Assembly (NCBI GenBank): GCA_903900265.1
Contig: CAIUMM010000137.1
Location: 1 to 39,748, forward strand
Reading direction: 5' to 3'
DNA from: an uncultured Pseudomonadota bacterium
GTDB lineage: Bacteria; Myxococcota_A; UBA796; SXON01
DNA length: 39,748 bases
In this document: piece by piece, positions 16,091 to 23,930 of the stretch
Numbering within the stretch: the stretch's first letter is position 1
How the letters are laid out: every line of letters begins with the position of its first letter
Program-made: the position numbers and the translations under genes
The notes under the pieces: generated by a model
Told to the model about the DNA's origin: nothing
Database searches by the model: none
Seen by the model: only the letters and a program-made list of their open reading frames with translations

Positions 16091-16426
16091 CAGTGCGTCC
16101 TCCGATAACGGGACCACGAACATTACTACCGTGTCGGTCCGTATCGGCGATGCGACGGATTCCCGACGGATGGAGCCTGTTAGACCTCATCCATTGCGGC
16201 CCGGCAGCACTGCTCGGGGCGCGCGATTGCGGCTCAGCTTGACACGAGGTCATACGAAGCCCAGCCCCGTCAGTATACGCCCGATTTTTGGGATGTCAAG
16301 CGTCAGGTGGGGCGGGAATGGGGAGGGATCCGGGTGGTGCGTCGATTTTCGCCGTGGTGGCCCGCGAGTGGGGGCGGGCGGGAAACGGTGTCTACGGATC
16401 GAGCATTCAACCTTGGAGTCAACCCC
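16084..16426. other. 343-bp divergent intergenic region between the XPB and CrtISO-like genes
   Basis: No gene-like frame with a ribosome site is visible apart from the seven-codon frame at the XPB start. The region holds the XPB promoter (16272-16299) and an XPB leader of about 180 nt. The CrtISO-like side (16300-16426) is GC- and G-rich; GGAG at about 16414 may serve as its ribosome site. I could not find a well-spaced promoter for the + strand gene. Confidence 0.6.
16272..16299 (-). promoter_or_regulatory. Sigma70-type promoter for the XPB operon
   Basis: On the minus strand a perfect -35 hexamer TTGACA (16299-16294) is followed after 16 bp by TATACT (16277-16272), one base from the TATAAT consensus. 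Transcription would start near 16265 and give a leader of about 180 nt before the XPB ATG. In such a high-GC window a chance match of this quality is unlikely. Confidence 0.65.
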
Positions 16427-17971
16427 ATGCCGCACGTGGATTACATCGTCGTAGGGAGTGGCCTGGCTGCGCTCAGCTTCGCCGCGTTGATGGCGCGCGC
16501 CGGGCGGAAGGTGCTCGTCTTGGAGGCCCACGACAGCGCCGGTGGGTACGCGCACACCTTTGGCGCTGGCGGCTACCGGTTCAACGCCCAGCTGCACTAT
16601 GTGTGGAACACCGCCCCCGATCGAAGCGTCGGGAGGGTGCTTCAGAAGCTCGGCATCGCCGAGGCCCTCCCCTTCGTGTCGCTGGACTCACAGGGCTACG
16701 ATCACATGCGGATTCCGGGGTTTGCGCTGGATGTGCCTATGGATCGTGCCGAGCTGGGGCGCCGACTCTGTGCGCTGTTCCCTGATTTTCGGTCTAATCT
16801 CTCTGGGTTTCTCGAAGAGCTTTGGGCGACGGACGAAGGGCTCGAAGCGCTGCCGGAGCGCGTCAGCGCGTTCAAGGTCAGTCATGGGCTCGGGTACCTC
16901 GCGGTGCTGCGGAACCGGGACGCGACGCTTCAGGCGGTGTTTGATCGCTTTGCGTTGCCCTTGGAGGCGCAGGCGCTGTTGGCGTTGCAGTGGCCTGACT
17001 TTTTGTTGCCTCCCGCACAGCTTTCGTTTTTGGCCTGGGACAAGCTCTTTGGTCGGTATGGTCGTGGCGCGAGCTATCCAAAACTCCATTTTGAGAGCGT
17101 GGTTCAGGCGCTCGTCGGCGTGATCGTCGATGCGGGGGGAGAGGTCAGGCTGCAACGTAAAGTCTCCCGGTTTCTGTTCGACGGCGCGCGGGTGAGCGGC
17201 GTTCGGTCAGAGGCTGTGGATGCTTCTGGAGTCGGTACCGGAGTTTTTGAGGACGTTTTCGCGGGGGAGGTGGTGTGCAACATGGATCCGCGTCAGGCGG
17301 CCGAGCAGATCGGCCTGGAGCGATTTCCGTCCGGAATCCGCGCGCGCCTCCACTACTGCTACGCGCCATCGAGCTTCGTCGCCTACTGTGGCGTCAAGGA
17401 TCTGGACCTACGCGCCTACGGCTTCGGTGCGTGGAATGTGTTTCACGCCGATGGGCCCGATTTGAACGCGATCTATGAGGCGATGTACGAGCGCGGCGAC
17501 TACACACGCATCAGCTTCGCGATGAGCACGCCTACGTTGATCAGCGACGCGCCCGGATCCGCCCCTGAGGGGCACCAGATCCTCGAGCTGCTCACGGTCG
17601 CGAACTACGATCGATTTTTGCAGTCGCATCTTGACCAGCCCAAGGCCTATCGGGAGCAGAAGCAACGCATCTTTGACGCGATGATCGACGTCATCGATAG
17701 CCAGTATGTGCCCGGGATCCGCGATCATTTGACCGTTCACCTCACCGGGAGCCCGACCACCAGCGCTCGCTATGCCCGCGCACCGGCGGGCAACAGCTAC
17801 GGCTCGGCGATGACGCCCGCGCAGGTCTCCCGGAACCGGTTGGACCACCGAACGGGCATTCCCGGCCTGTGGTTTTGTAACGCATCCTCGGGCTTCGCAG
17901 GTTTTGCCGGTACCTTCTGGACGGGTGCTCGCTTGTACGAGCGGCTCTCCGGCTGTGTCATTCTGGCGTGA
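16427..17971 (+). CDS. FAD-dependent oxidoreductase of the CrtISO / retinol saturase / phytoene desaturase type
   Basis: 514 residues from the ATG at 16427; an in-frame start at 16307 would add 40 unrelated residues, and the Rossmann motif should be close to the N-terminus. DYIVVGSGLAALSFAALMARAG (in two parts, residues 4-26) is the dinucleotide-binding fold, followed by the LVLEAHDSAGGYAHTF segment typical of carotenoid isomerase, retinol saturase and phytoene desaturase-like enzymes. The C-terminal FAD motif is GLWFCNASSGFAGFAGTFWTG. These enzymes saturate, desaturate or isomerise conjugated polyenes or related lipids. No other carotenoid gene is nearby, so the substrate is open. Its 3' end overlaps the convergent FAD oxidoreductase by 14 nt. 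Confidence 0.85.
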   Translation: MPHVDYIVVGSGLAALSFAALMARAGRKVLVLEAHDSAGGYAHTFGAGGYRFNAQLHYVWNTAPDRSVGRVLQKLGIAEALPFVSLDSQGYDHMRIPGFALDVPMDRAELGRRLCALFPDFRSNLSGFLEELWATDEGLEALPERVSAFKVSHGLGYLAVLRNRDATLQAVFDRFALPLEAQALLALQWPDFLLPPAQLSFLAWDKLFGRYGRGASYPKLHFESVVQALVGVIVDAGGEVRLQRKVSRFLFDGARVSGVRSEAVDASGVGTGVFEDVFAGEVVCNMDPRQAAEQIGLERFPSGIRARLHYCYAPSSFVAYCGVKDLDLRAYGFGAWNVFHADGPDLNAIYEAMYERGDYTRISFAMSTPTLISDAPGSAPEGHQILELLTVANYDRFLQSHLDQPKAYREQKQRIFDAMIDVIDSQYVPGIRDHLTVHLTGSPTTSARYARAPAGNSYGSAMTPAQVSRNRLDHRTGIPGLWFCNASSGFAGFAGTFWTGARLYERLSGCVILA

Positions 17972-18002
17972 ATCCAGGCAGGGGACGGCCGCCGAGTCGC
18001 TC
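17939..18002. terminator. Imperfect long inverted repeat spanning two convergent stop codons
   Basis: Fifteen-base arms at 17939-17953 and 17988-18002 are complementary at 12 positions, plus one G-U pair. The 34-nt loop contains the stops of both convergent genes (17969-17971 on + and 17958-17960 on -). Because both arms lie inside coding sequence, part of the match could come from codon bias. A bidirectional 3' end signal is possible. Confidence 0.3.
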
Positions 18003-19214
18003 CGAAACGGCGAGCGCCGATCGGACCGCGCCCTCGTGCAGTCCGTCCTCCAACCACGCGCCGACGTGCCAGGTGTTTCGGCGTCCGTTGTGGGCGACGA
18101 TGTCTGAGCGGGAGCGCATCGCGAGGTCCGTGTAGGCGGCGACGTCGTGATCCTGCCGGTGGATGACCGCCGCCGGATCGATCTCCGCGTCCAGGTCAAA
18201 ACCAAGGTGGTAGGAGACCGTTCCTGGGTCTGGCAGCCCTGCGAGGCGGTTGAGATAGGCGTTGTACCCGTGGCCGCCGCCGGGAAGCGCGAACAGGTCG
18301 AACTCGCTCGGCGCGTGGATGCCTCTTCGTGTGTACATCCCGTTGTCGGTGTGGAGCACGGTTTGTACGGTGCCTCCCCTGTGGGCGCTGAACCAGCTGC
18401 GCTCGGCTTCGTCGGCATCGGCGAGCAAAGGCAGCACTCGATGCGGCGGTACCGCGAGGATCACCGCGTCGAAGCATGTGTTGGATGTATCGGTGAGGCC
18501 GATCCGTACGCCGCCGTCGGCGCGATGAATCGCGGCGACGCGCGTATGGACGTGGATTTGCGCACGAAGTTGTCGTGCGACCGCGTCCACGTAGGTCGAG
18601 ACCCCGCCGGGGATGTGGGTCCACTCGTTGGAGTGGATGAACGCCCGCAGCATGGGGATCGCCAGCGCCCCTGAGAGGCTGCGCACCTCGTCGTAGTGCA
18701 TGGAGTAGGCGTACATCAGCAGGCAGCGGACCCAGACCGAGAAGTCGTCGTCCGAGAGGAAGCGCTCCGCTGTCCCGGCACCCAACGCGTCTATACCCGC
18801 GGTCTCCCGTCGAAAGCGACGCAGGCGCAGCAGCGACGGAACGAGATGCGTCGCTGCGGAGAGCCTTTCCATCAGGCGAGGATGCTCTGCGGCGAGCGCC
18901 GTGGGGGCGTGCAAGTGACGGCCGTCGGCGAGGAACAGGGTGGAAGAACCTGCGCCGCGCAGCGGGGTCACCGCCACGCCGAGCGCGCGCATCCATGCAT
19001 GAAACCCGGGAAAGTGGGCGCGGTCGAACTCGATCACCCCTGCGTCGAGCCTCGTCCCCGGGGGCAGTGTTTCACATGGAACATTGCCGCCTACCGTGCG
19101 GACGTGGCCCCCGAGGGTGGCGGATTGTTCAAAGACGTGGATCTCATGGGCCGCGTCCAGCAGCCACGCCGCTGCGAGTCCGCTGGCACCACCGCCTACG
19201 ATCGCGATCCGCAT
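17958..19214 (-). CDS. NAD(P)/FAD-binding amine oxidase-like oxidoreductase (COG2907 type)
   Basis: 418 residues from the ATG at 19214. This start places the FAD motif IAIVGGGASGLAAAWLL at residues 3-19, as expected, and falls just after the stop of the upstream gene at 19235; the in-frame start at 19268 would add 18 residues overlapping that gene. Further features are VFEQSATLGGHVRTV, the conserved stretch DDDFSVWVRCLLMYAYSM, and EWTHIPGGVSTYVDAVARQL. The pattern fits the predicted NAD/FAD-binding proteins of COG2907, which are often encoded beside DUF1365 and cyclopropane fatty acid synthase genes; neither is present here. A role in oxidising a lipid or similar small molecule is inferred. 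Transcribed after the DUF885 lipoprotein gene with a 20-nt gap and convergent with the CrtISO-like gene. Confidence 0.8.
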   Translation of the reverse strand: MRIAIVGGGASGLAAAWLLDAAHEIHVFEQSATLGGHVRTVGGNVPCETLPPGTRLDAGVIEFDRAHFPGFHAWMRALGVAVTPLRGAGSSTLFLADGRHLHAPTALAAEHPRLMERLSAATHLVPSLLRLRRFRRETAGIDALGAGTAERFLSDDDFSVWVRCLLMYAYSMHYDEVRSLSGALAIPMLRAFIHSNEWTHIPGGVSTYVDAVARQLRAQIHVHTRVAAIHRADGGVRIGLTDTSNTCFDAVILAVPPHRVLPLLADADEAERSWFSAHRGGTVQTVLHTDNGMYTRRGIHAPSEFDLFALPGGGHGYNAYLNRLAGLPDPGTVSYHLGFDLDAEIDPAAVIHRQDHDVAAYTDLAMRSRSDIVAHNGRRNTWHVGAWLEDGLHEGAVRSALAVSERLGGRPLPGFTPE

Positions 19215-19234
19215 GGTCTTAGGGTCTACGCGCC

Positions 19235-21055
19235 CTACGGATTGGCAAGGTCTACGGACGTGATCCATGCGTCGACCTGCGCGCGGAGCACGGGCAGCGT
19301 GACGGCTCCCTGCCCGAGCACCACGTCGTGGAAGGCTTTGAGGTCGAACCGGGCTCCGAGCCGGCGCTCGGCTTCATGGCGGAGCTTCCAAAGCTCAATC
19401 TGGCCGATCTTGTACGCGCAGGCCTGGCCCGGCCAAGTGATGTACCGGTCGACCTCATTGTGGATGTTGTTGGGTGCGAGCGCGGTATTTTCGAGCAGGA
19501 ACGTCTCTGCTTGCGCGCGGGTCCAGCCTTTGGCGTGGATGCCGGTGTCGACGACGAGTCGGGAGGCGCGCCAGGCGTCGAACGACAGCATTCCAAGGCG
19601 GTCTAGGTCGCTGCTGTACAGCCCCATCTCGTCGGCGAGGCGCTCGGTGTAGAGCGCCCAGCCCTCCACAAACGCGGTGGTGCTCAGGTTCTTTCGGAAC
19701 GCGGGCATGTCCGGGAGCTCCTGTGCGATCGCGATCTGCAGGTGGTGGCCGGGGATGGACTCGTGCCAGGTGAGCGCCTCCATCTCAAACCGCGCGCGGG
19801 TCTCGGGGCGCGACAAGTTGATGCGGTACTCCCCGCCGCGCTCGCCGGGGACCATGGGGTTGTAGTAGGCGATGTAGGTGTACGGCGCTTCGTAGTCGGG
19901 GATGGGCTTCACGGTGCAGGATGCCGCGGGCAGGCGTCCGAAGAAGCGGGGAATCGCCTGCGTGGAACGCGCGAGGCAACGCTCGGCGGCGGATTGGATC
20001 TCGGCGCCGTCCTTGAAGTACAGGGACGGATCGGTGCGGAGACGCTGGAGGATCGCCGGGATTTCTTCGATTCCGAACAGCGTTTTGCCCAGCGCGCGCA
20101 TCTCGTCGTGGATGCCATCCAGCGCGCTCAGACCGGTCTGGTGCACTTCGGCTGCCGTGAGCGGGAGCGAGGTCTCCGAGCGGATCAGCGCGGTGTAGCA
20201 GGCCTCTCCATCCGGAAGGTAGAGCGTCCCCGCCCGTGACTCGGGTCGGGCTGCGGGGAGCAGCTCCGCGACCAAGAACCTCTGAAACTTTTGATATGCG
20301 TCGCGTACTTCGGGGATCGCAGCATGGATCCCGTCCGCGAGCGCTGCGACGTCGGCGCTGGACCAGTCCGGGTGCGGGGCGGCAGCCGGCGTGCTGATCA
20401 CCCACGCGGCGTCAGGCTGGGCGAGCTGGTCGTTGACCTGTTTCAGCACCAGCTCGGTCGAGGACAGCGTAGGCGTGCGCCCTGCGGCGATCCCCGCCCG
20501 TAGGTTCGCGATGGCGCCGTCTACATAGCCGCCGGCCTGTCGCAGCCGTGCGACGTAGTGCGCGCCGTCGTCGGGGGTGGAGATGGGGGTCGCTTCGGCG
20601 AGGCCGTTGATGTCCACCAATGGACTGGTGCGCCCAGACAGCTCCCATTGTTCGGTGTGGCAGATGTCGGTCGCGGCGTCCGTCGTGAGCTTCTCGATGA
20701 ACAGACTGACGGTGAGGGAGTCGCTGGGGGAGAGCGCGTCCACCGGGAGCGCCCGTGCGCGCTTGAGGAAGCTGTCGCGGGCGAGGATCGCCGCGAACGT
20801 GGCATCCGGACCGGTGGCCGGCAGCAGCGCATCGAAGCGGTGATCGCCGAGCGCGGTGGCCCAGGTCGGTGAACGACGCAGGGTGTCCTCCCAATGGTCG
20901 TTGAGCAGCGCGCGTAGCGCAGGATCGGTGACACCGGCGACCGCGGCAGGGTTGATCGGGCTTGAGCTCACGGCACTCTCGGCGGGGACGGGGTTCAGGC
21001 CGGCGGCGGGATGATGGGCGCAGGACAACGACAGGAGCAACAAAAGCGAGACCAT
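19235..21055 (-). CDS. DUF885-family lipoprotein, probable metal-dependent hydrolase
   Basis: 606 residues beginning with a short lipoprotein signal (VSLLLLLSLSC; acylated Cys would be C12). From about 45 to the end it follows the DUF885 family: LLNDHWEDTLRRSPTWATALG near the start, then HESIPGHHLQ at 431-440 and FVEGWALYTERLADEMG at about 462-478. The HExxxHH plus downstream EGWALYTE combination supplies conserved His and Glu residues that suggest a zinc peptidase-like site. Family members are commonly annotated as uncharacterised hydrolases or peptidases on the cell envelope. The substrate is not known. Followed 20 nt later by the COG2907-type oxidoreductase, so both are probably on one mRNA. 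Upstream it faces the XRE-type regulator across a 207-bp gap. Confidence 0.87.
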   Translation of the reverse strand: MVSLLLLLSLSCAHHPAAGLNPVPAESAVSSSPINPAAVAGVTDPALRALLNDHWEDTLRRSPTWATALGDHRFDALLPATGPDATFAAILARDSFLKRARALPVDALSPSDSLTVSLFIEKLTTDAATDICHTEQWELSGRTSPLVDINGLAEATPISTPDDGAHYVARLRQAGGYVDGAIANLRAGIAAGRTPTLSSTELVLKQVNDQLAQPDAAWVISTPAAAPHPDWSSADVAALADGIHAAIPEVRDAYQKFQRFLVAELLPAARPESRAGTLYLPDGEACYTALIRSETSLPLTAAEVHQTGLSALDGIHDEMRALGKTLFGIEEIPAILQRLRTDPSLYFKDGAEIQSAAERCLARSTQAIPRFFGRLPAASCTVKPIPDYEAPYTYIAYYNPMVPGERGGEYRINLSRPETRARFEMEALTWHESIPGHHLQIAIAQELPDMPAFRKNLSTTAFVEGWALYTERLADEMGLYSSDLDRLGMLSFDAWRASRLVVDTGIHAKGWTRAQAETFLLENTALAPNNIHNEVDRYITWPGQACAYKIGQIELWKLRHEAERRLGARFDLKAFHDVVLGQGAVTLPVLRAQVDAWITSVDLANP

Positions 21056-21112
21056 GTGCGCATCGTATCCGGCGGGCCGGTCGCGCGTCGGAGGGGTTTC
21101 AACCCTGTGGAT

Positions 21113-21139
21113 CGGTGAGACGGCTCACAGGCCTCACCG
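21113..21139. promoter_or_regulatory. Inverted repeat in the divergent gap between the DUF885 and XRE-type genes
   Basis: CGGTGAG (21113-21119) and CTCACCG (21133-21139) are perfect inverted copies separated by 13 bp, giving a centre-to-centre distance of 20 bp (two helical turns). It lies 58 bp upstream of the DUF885 start and 124 bp upstream of the regulator start, a natural position for an operator bound by the regulator. No convincing -35/-10 pair was found in the 207-bp gap. A smaller repeat GGGTT-TC-AACCC lies at 21094-21105. Confidence 0.35.
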
Positions 21140-21262
21140 GCACGCTGCGCTACGTTTTGAGGGCAGGCAGTCGCCTGTGCATCCCGAGCGTCTGGCGAGA
21201 GTCAGATCGGCAACCTGGAGTCCCCCAAGGTGCCAAAACGATGCGCTCCCGCAGGAGAAACC

Positions 21263-22006
21263 ATGGACCAACTACCCGATATCCCCGCCCTCCGACGCAC
21301 CGCAGGGCAGCAGCTGCGCGCTCTGCGGATCTCCGCCGGATTGACTCGCGCTGCTGTTGGCGCGTCGCTGGGCTTCGGCGCGAAGCGCGCGTCTGCGTAC
21401 GTCGGCGCGATCGAGGCCGGGATCCGCTGGCCGGACCCTGCGCAACAGGATGTGTTGCGTGTGTTGTTTGGGGGCTTGCCGGATGGATGGGCGCGGGCCG
21501 ACGCACTCGAAGCCGGTACCCGAGCCGAGGCGCTGCGGGCTGCGGATCAGGAACGGGTGCTCGCGGTCGCGCTGGTCGTGGAGCTGCGTGGGCGCGTAGA
21601 CGAGGTGCTCGCAGATCCGGACGCATGCGGCTTGTTGTTGCCGCGGCCGTTCGGGTTTTTTCATCCGGCGACCTTAGGCGCGCTGCTCATCGGGCTCACT
21701 GGACCGCTCAGGTTGCCGGCACGAGACGATGCCTGGATGGTGGGAGGCTTCGGGAGCCCGTTTTCGGGACGGGGTCGCGTGGCGGTGTTGGATGTGTCCC
21801 CTGTATCGGTTGTGTCACCGCGGGGATGGGCCCTCTCTGAGGTACAGAACGGCCCTGACCTTCATCACACGATGGTGTGGAAGGCTGGGGCGACGTGTGT
21901 AGCGCAGCTGCCTACGCATCCGCGCTCGCGTTGGACGATGCGGGAGGCTGCAGCTCAGCTGCTTGGGGTGGAAGCGGTGGAGCGAGTGTTGAACCGCAGC
22001 GCTTGA
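21263..22006 (+). CDS. XRE-type helix-turn-helix regulator with an uncharacterised C-terminal region
   Basis: 247 residues from the ATG at 21263, which has AGGAG 6 nt upstream. The N-terminal 60 residues form a Cro/C1-type helix-turn-helix: LRALRISAGLTRAAVGASLG then AYVGAIEAGIRWPDP, with the usual 'IExG' after the recognition helix. The rest (about 90-247) has no motif I recognise; it includes LLLPRPFGFFHPATLGALLIG and a C-terminal WTMREAAAQLLGVEAVERVL helix pair. It may bind a ligand or act in oligomerisation. The inverted repeat in the upstream gap is a candidate binding site (inference). It is divergent from the DUF885 lipoprotein and followed by the duplicated-domain lipoprotein after 99 nt. 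Confidence 0.7.
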   Translation: MDQLPDIPALRRTAGQQLRALRISAGLTRAAVGASLGFGAKRASAYVGAIEAGIRWPDPAQQDVLRVLFGGLPDGWARADALEAGTRAEALRAADQERVLAVALVVELRGRVDEVLADPDACGLLLPRPFGFFHPATLGALLIGLTGPLRLPARDDAWMVGGFGSPFSGRGRVAVLDVSPVSVVSPRGWALSEVQNGPDLHHTMVWKAGATCVAQLPTHPRSRWTMREAAAQLLGVEAVERVLNRSA

Positions 22007-22105
22007 TCTCGGCGTTGCCGCTTAGTCCTCGATCGCGCTCGCGGGCGCAGCGCTGCTCCGCCGCTGTCGTAGCGGATGCGTTAGGGGCTGAGAAGCGAGG
22101 TTTCT

Positions 22106-22759
22106 ATGCGCTACGTTCCGCTTTTTGGCTTCGTTGCCTTCATTGCCTTCATTGCCGGTTGTTCCCGCCCTGAGACCGCGTGCGATCTCATGGCGGTCTC
22201 GTCCGTCACCGTCGATCTCGTCGCTGAGGACGGCGGAGACCTTTCTAGCGCGACGGTGACGTACGCGGTGGACGGCGGCGCACCGACGGCGTGTGACTCC
22301 TTCGGTACGTCGTGGTCTTGCGGCTACGAGCAGGCCGGTGTGCTGACGATCCGCGCCGAGGCCGACGGATACGATGCGATCGAGCGGGATGTCACCGTGG
22401 CCGAAGGTGAGTGCCATGTGGAGACCGAACAGGTCGTTTTGACAATGGCGGTCGAGTTCGTGGATTGCACCCAGGAGATGGTGCCTTCGGTGCTCGCGAA
22501 CGTGGTCGGGTCTACCGGCGAGGTGCTGAACGGCGTCGCCGTCACGTGGGCCCGCACCAACTCCGAAGCTGCGCCGCAAGCCTGTACCCCCTACACGGAT
22601 GACGTGTGGCAATGCGGCGAAGAGATCGCGGGGGAGCTGGAGATCTTCGCGGTCGCGGACGGCCACGTGGGCCAGACGCAGATCGTCACGGTGGGCGCCG
22701 ATACGTGTCATGTGCTCACCGAAGGCCTGCGCTTCGAGCTGGAATGGGCGCCCGATTAG
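22106..22759 (+). CDS. Lipoprotein made of two copies of a four-cysteine beta-sandwich-like domain
   Basis: 217 residues; GAGG 6 nt before the ATG. The signal peptide ends in FIAGC, with C19 the likely acylated cysteine. Two similar units follow (about residues 26-113 and 119-213). Each runs: Cys, a Val-rich strand, 'G..L..A.VTY/W', 'AC' before an aromatic segment, 'W.CG.E.AG.L.I.A.ADG', 'VTV...' and 'CHV.TE'. The cysteines recur in the same four positions (C27/C119 at the start, then the AC, WxCG and CHV positions), so each unit probably has two disulfides. The fold pattern suggests a carboxypeptidase-regulatory/PEGA-like beta sandwich; this is inference. I do not recognise a named family. 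It ends 4 nt from the convergent patatin gene. Confidence 0.7.
   Translation: MRYVPLFGFVAFIAFIAGCSRPETACDLMAVSSVTVDLVAEDGGDLSSATVTYAVDGGAPTACDSFGTSWSCGYEQAGVLTIRAEADGYDAIERDVTVAEGECHVETEQVVLTMAVEFVDCTQEMVPSVLANVVGSTGEVLNGVAVTWARTNSEAAPQACTPYTDDVWQCGEEIAGELEIFAVADGHVGQTQIVTVGADTCHVLTEGLRFELEWAPD
22130..22156 (+). repeat. Three tandem 9-bp units in a lipoprotein signal peptide
   Basis: TTCGTTGCC followed by two identical TTCATTGCC units encode FVA-FIA-FIA in the hydrophobic core of the signal peptide, just before the GC lipobox. Gain or loss of a unit would change the core by three residues without a frameshift. Confidence 0.85.
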
Positions 22760-22776
22760 GCGGCTAGTTGTCGGGC
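22750..22776. terminator. Inverted repeat around two convergent stop codons
   Basis: GCCCGA (22750-22755) and TCGGGC (22771-22776) are perfect inverted copies. The 15-nt loop holds the lipoprotein stop (22757-22759) and the patatin stop on the other strand (22764-22766). No T-run follows on either strand. A weak bidirectional terminator is possible. Confidence 0.35.
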
Positions 22777-23897
22777 TCAGATGCCTTCAAGAACGCGAGG
22801 ATCTCCGCTTTTCGGGCCATGCCGTCTGAGTAGCCGGCGCTCAACAGCTGCTTGATGTACGAAGGCTCGAAGGCGAGGTAGCTCAACAGGCTCCAGCCCT
22901 CTTCGTCCGTCGCGCCCAGCCCGCGGAGCAAGTGGCGTAGCACGTATGGAAATTGGGTGAGCGGGTGGTCGCCGAGGCGCCCCAGATCGCGGGTGGGCTG
23001 GAAGGTCAGCAGGGTCAGTGGATGAAGCGGGCTTTGGGTTGCGGCTGTGTTTGGAATCAGCAGCGCGAGGGTGCGGTTGATGCGCTCGGCGCGCTCGATG
23101 TCAGCGTCCAAGGCGTCCATGAACAAGGCGTCGAGGAGCAGGCCCACCATGTGGGCCGTGGACGGGTACGGGGCGGGGAGCACCGCGGGACGCCCGGCGG
23201 TGCGCTGCACGCCGATCGCGAGGATGCGCTTGGCGCCGAGATGGATCGCCGGGGACAACGGGGAGTGCATGCGCACGCCGCCGTCGCTGTACCAGAGCCC
23301 TTCGATGGACGTCGCGGGGAAGAAGATCGGGATGGCGGCGGAGGCGATGACGTGGTCGAGGGTGATGTGCGCCTGCTCGGAGGTGCGCGTGCGTCGTACC
23401 CAAGGCAGGGTCTCGGGGTTCGCGTCGTAGAAGGTGACCCCGAGCCCGGTGTCCAGACGTGTGGTCGACACCGCGAGGCCATGCAGCACCCCGCTCGCGA
23501 TGTTGCGCTGGGCGCGCTCGATGTCGAGCGCCTGCGTCAGCAGAGCCCGCAGCGGCGCGGTGTCCAAGAGCGACTGCGGGTGTCCGGAGCCCATCCACCC
23601 GCCCAGCCCGAGGTTCGCGATCCAGCCGGCCCCGACCTTGACCATCGTGGAGGTGTCCGTTTTGTACACCTTGTCGAGGGTGATGGACTCCCAAAGCGCC
23701 CAAAGTCCAGCGGTCGCCTCCTCGAAGTCCTCCGCTCGACTCGCGAGGTAGGTGCCGTTGATGCTGCCCGCCGAGGTGCCCGAGACCACCTGAAAGGGCA
23801 AGGGCCGTCGCCCGTGCAGCTCGCCGACCGCGCGCAGCACGCCAGCCTGGTAGGCGCCGCGTGCTCCGCCGCCGGTGAGTACAAGTCCATTGGACAT
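22764..23897 (-). CDS. Patatin-like phospholipase
   Basis: 377 residues from the ATG at 23897, selected because GGAG lies 5 nt upstream and the patatin motif begins almost at once; the frame is open to 23927. The oxyanion-hole motif GGGARG is at residues 9-14, the nucleophile elbow GTSAG at 40-44 (Ser42), and the catalytic Asp is in WYSDGGVRMHSPL near 208. This Ser-Asp dyad is typical of patatin-type lipases acting on membrane or neutral lipids. There is no signal peptide, so action is likely cytoplasmic or delivered by another route. It is the third gene of a minus-strand group (610-aa protein, MaoC-type hydratase, patatin) with a 33-nt gap to the hydratase gene, which suggests acyl-chain metabolism. 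Confidence 0.9.
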   Translation of the reverse strand: MSNGLVLTGGGARGAYQAGVLRAVGELHGRRPLPFQVVSGTSAGSINGTYLASRAEDFEEATAGLWALWESITLDKVYKTDTSTMVKVGAGWIANLGLGGWMGSGHPQSLLDTAPLRALLTQALDIERAQRNIASGVLHGLAVSTTRLDTGLGVTFYDANPETLPWVRRTRTSEQAHITLDHVIASAAIPIFFPATSIEGLWYSDGGVRMHSPLSPAIHLGAKRILAIGVQRTAGRPAVLPAPYPSTAHMVGLLLDALFMDALDADIERAERINRTLALLIPNTAATQSPLHPLTLLTFQPTRDLGRLGDHPLTQFPYVLRHLLRGLGATDEEGWSLLSYLAFEPSYIKQLLSAGYSDGMARKAEILAFLKASEPDN

Positions 23898-23930
23898 CAC
23901 GACTCCGCTGCCGACTGCTGTAAGCACCGT

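Noticed and set aside
16239..16244. TTGACA on the + strand as a promoter for the CrtISO-like gene
   Set aside because: No -10 element at 15-19 bp; the nearest TATAC is 28 bp away and is used by the minus-strand promoter.
16131..16454. Small + strand frame ahead of the CrtISO-like gene
   Set aside because: No ribosome site or homology-like features; it overlaps the XPB promoter and the real start at 16427.
22061..22075. Small hairpin CCGCT-GTCGT-AGCGG after the XRE-type gene as a terminator
   Set aside because: Only a five-base stem with no T-run, expected by chance in such GC-rich sequence.
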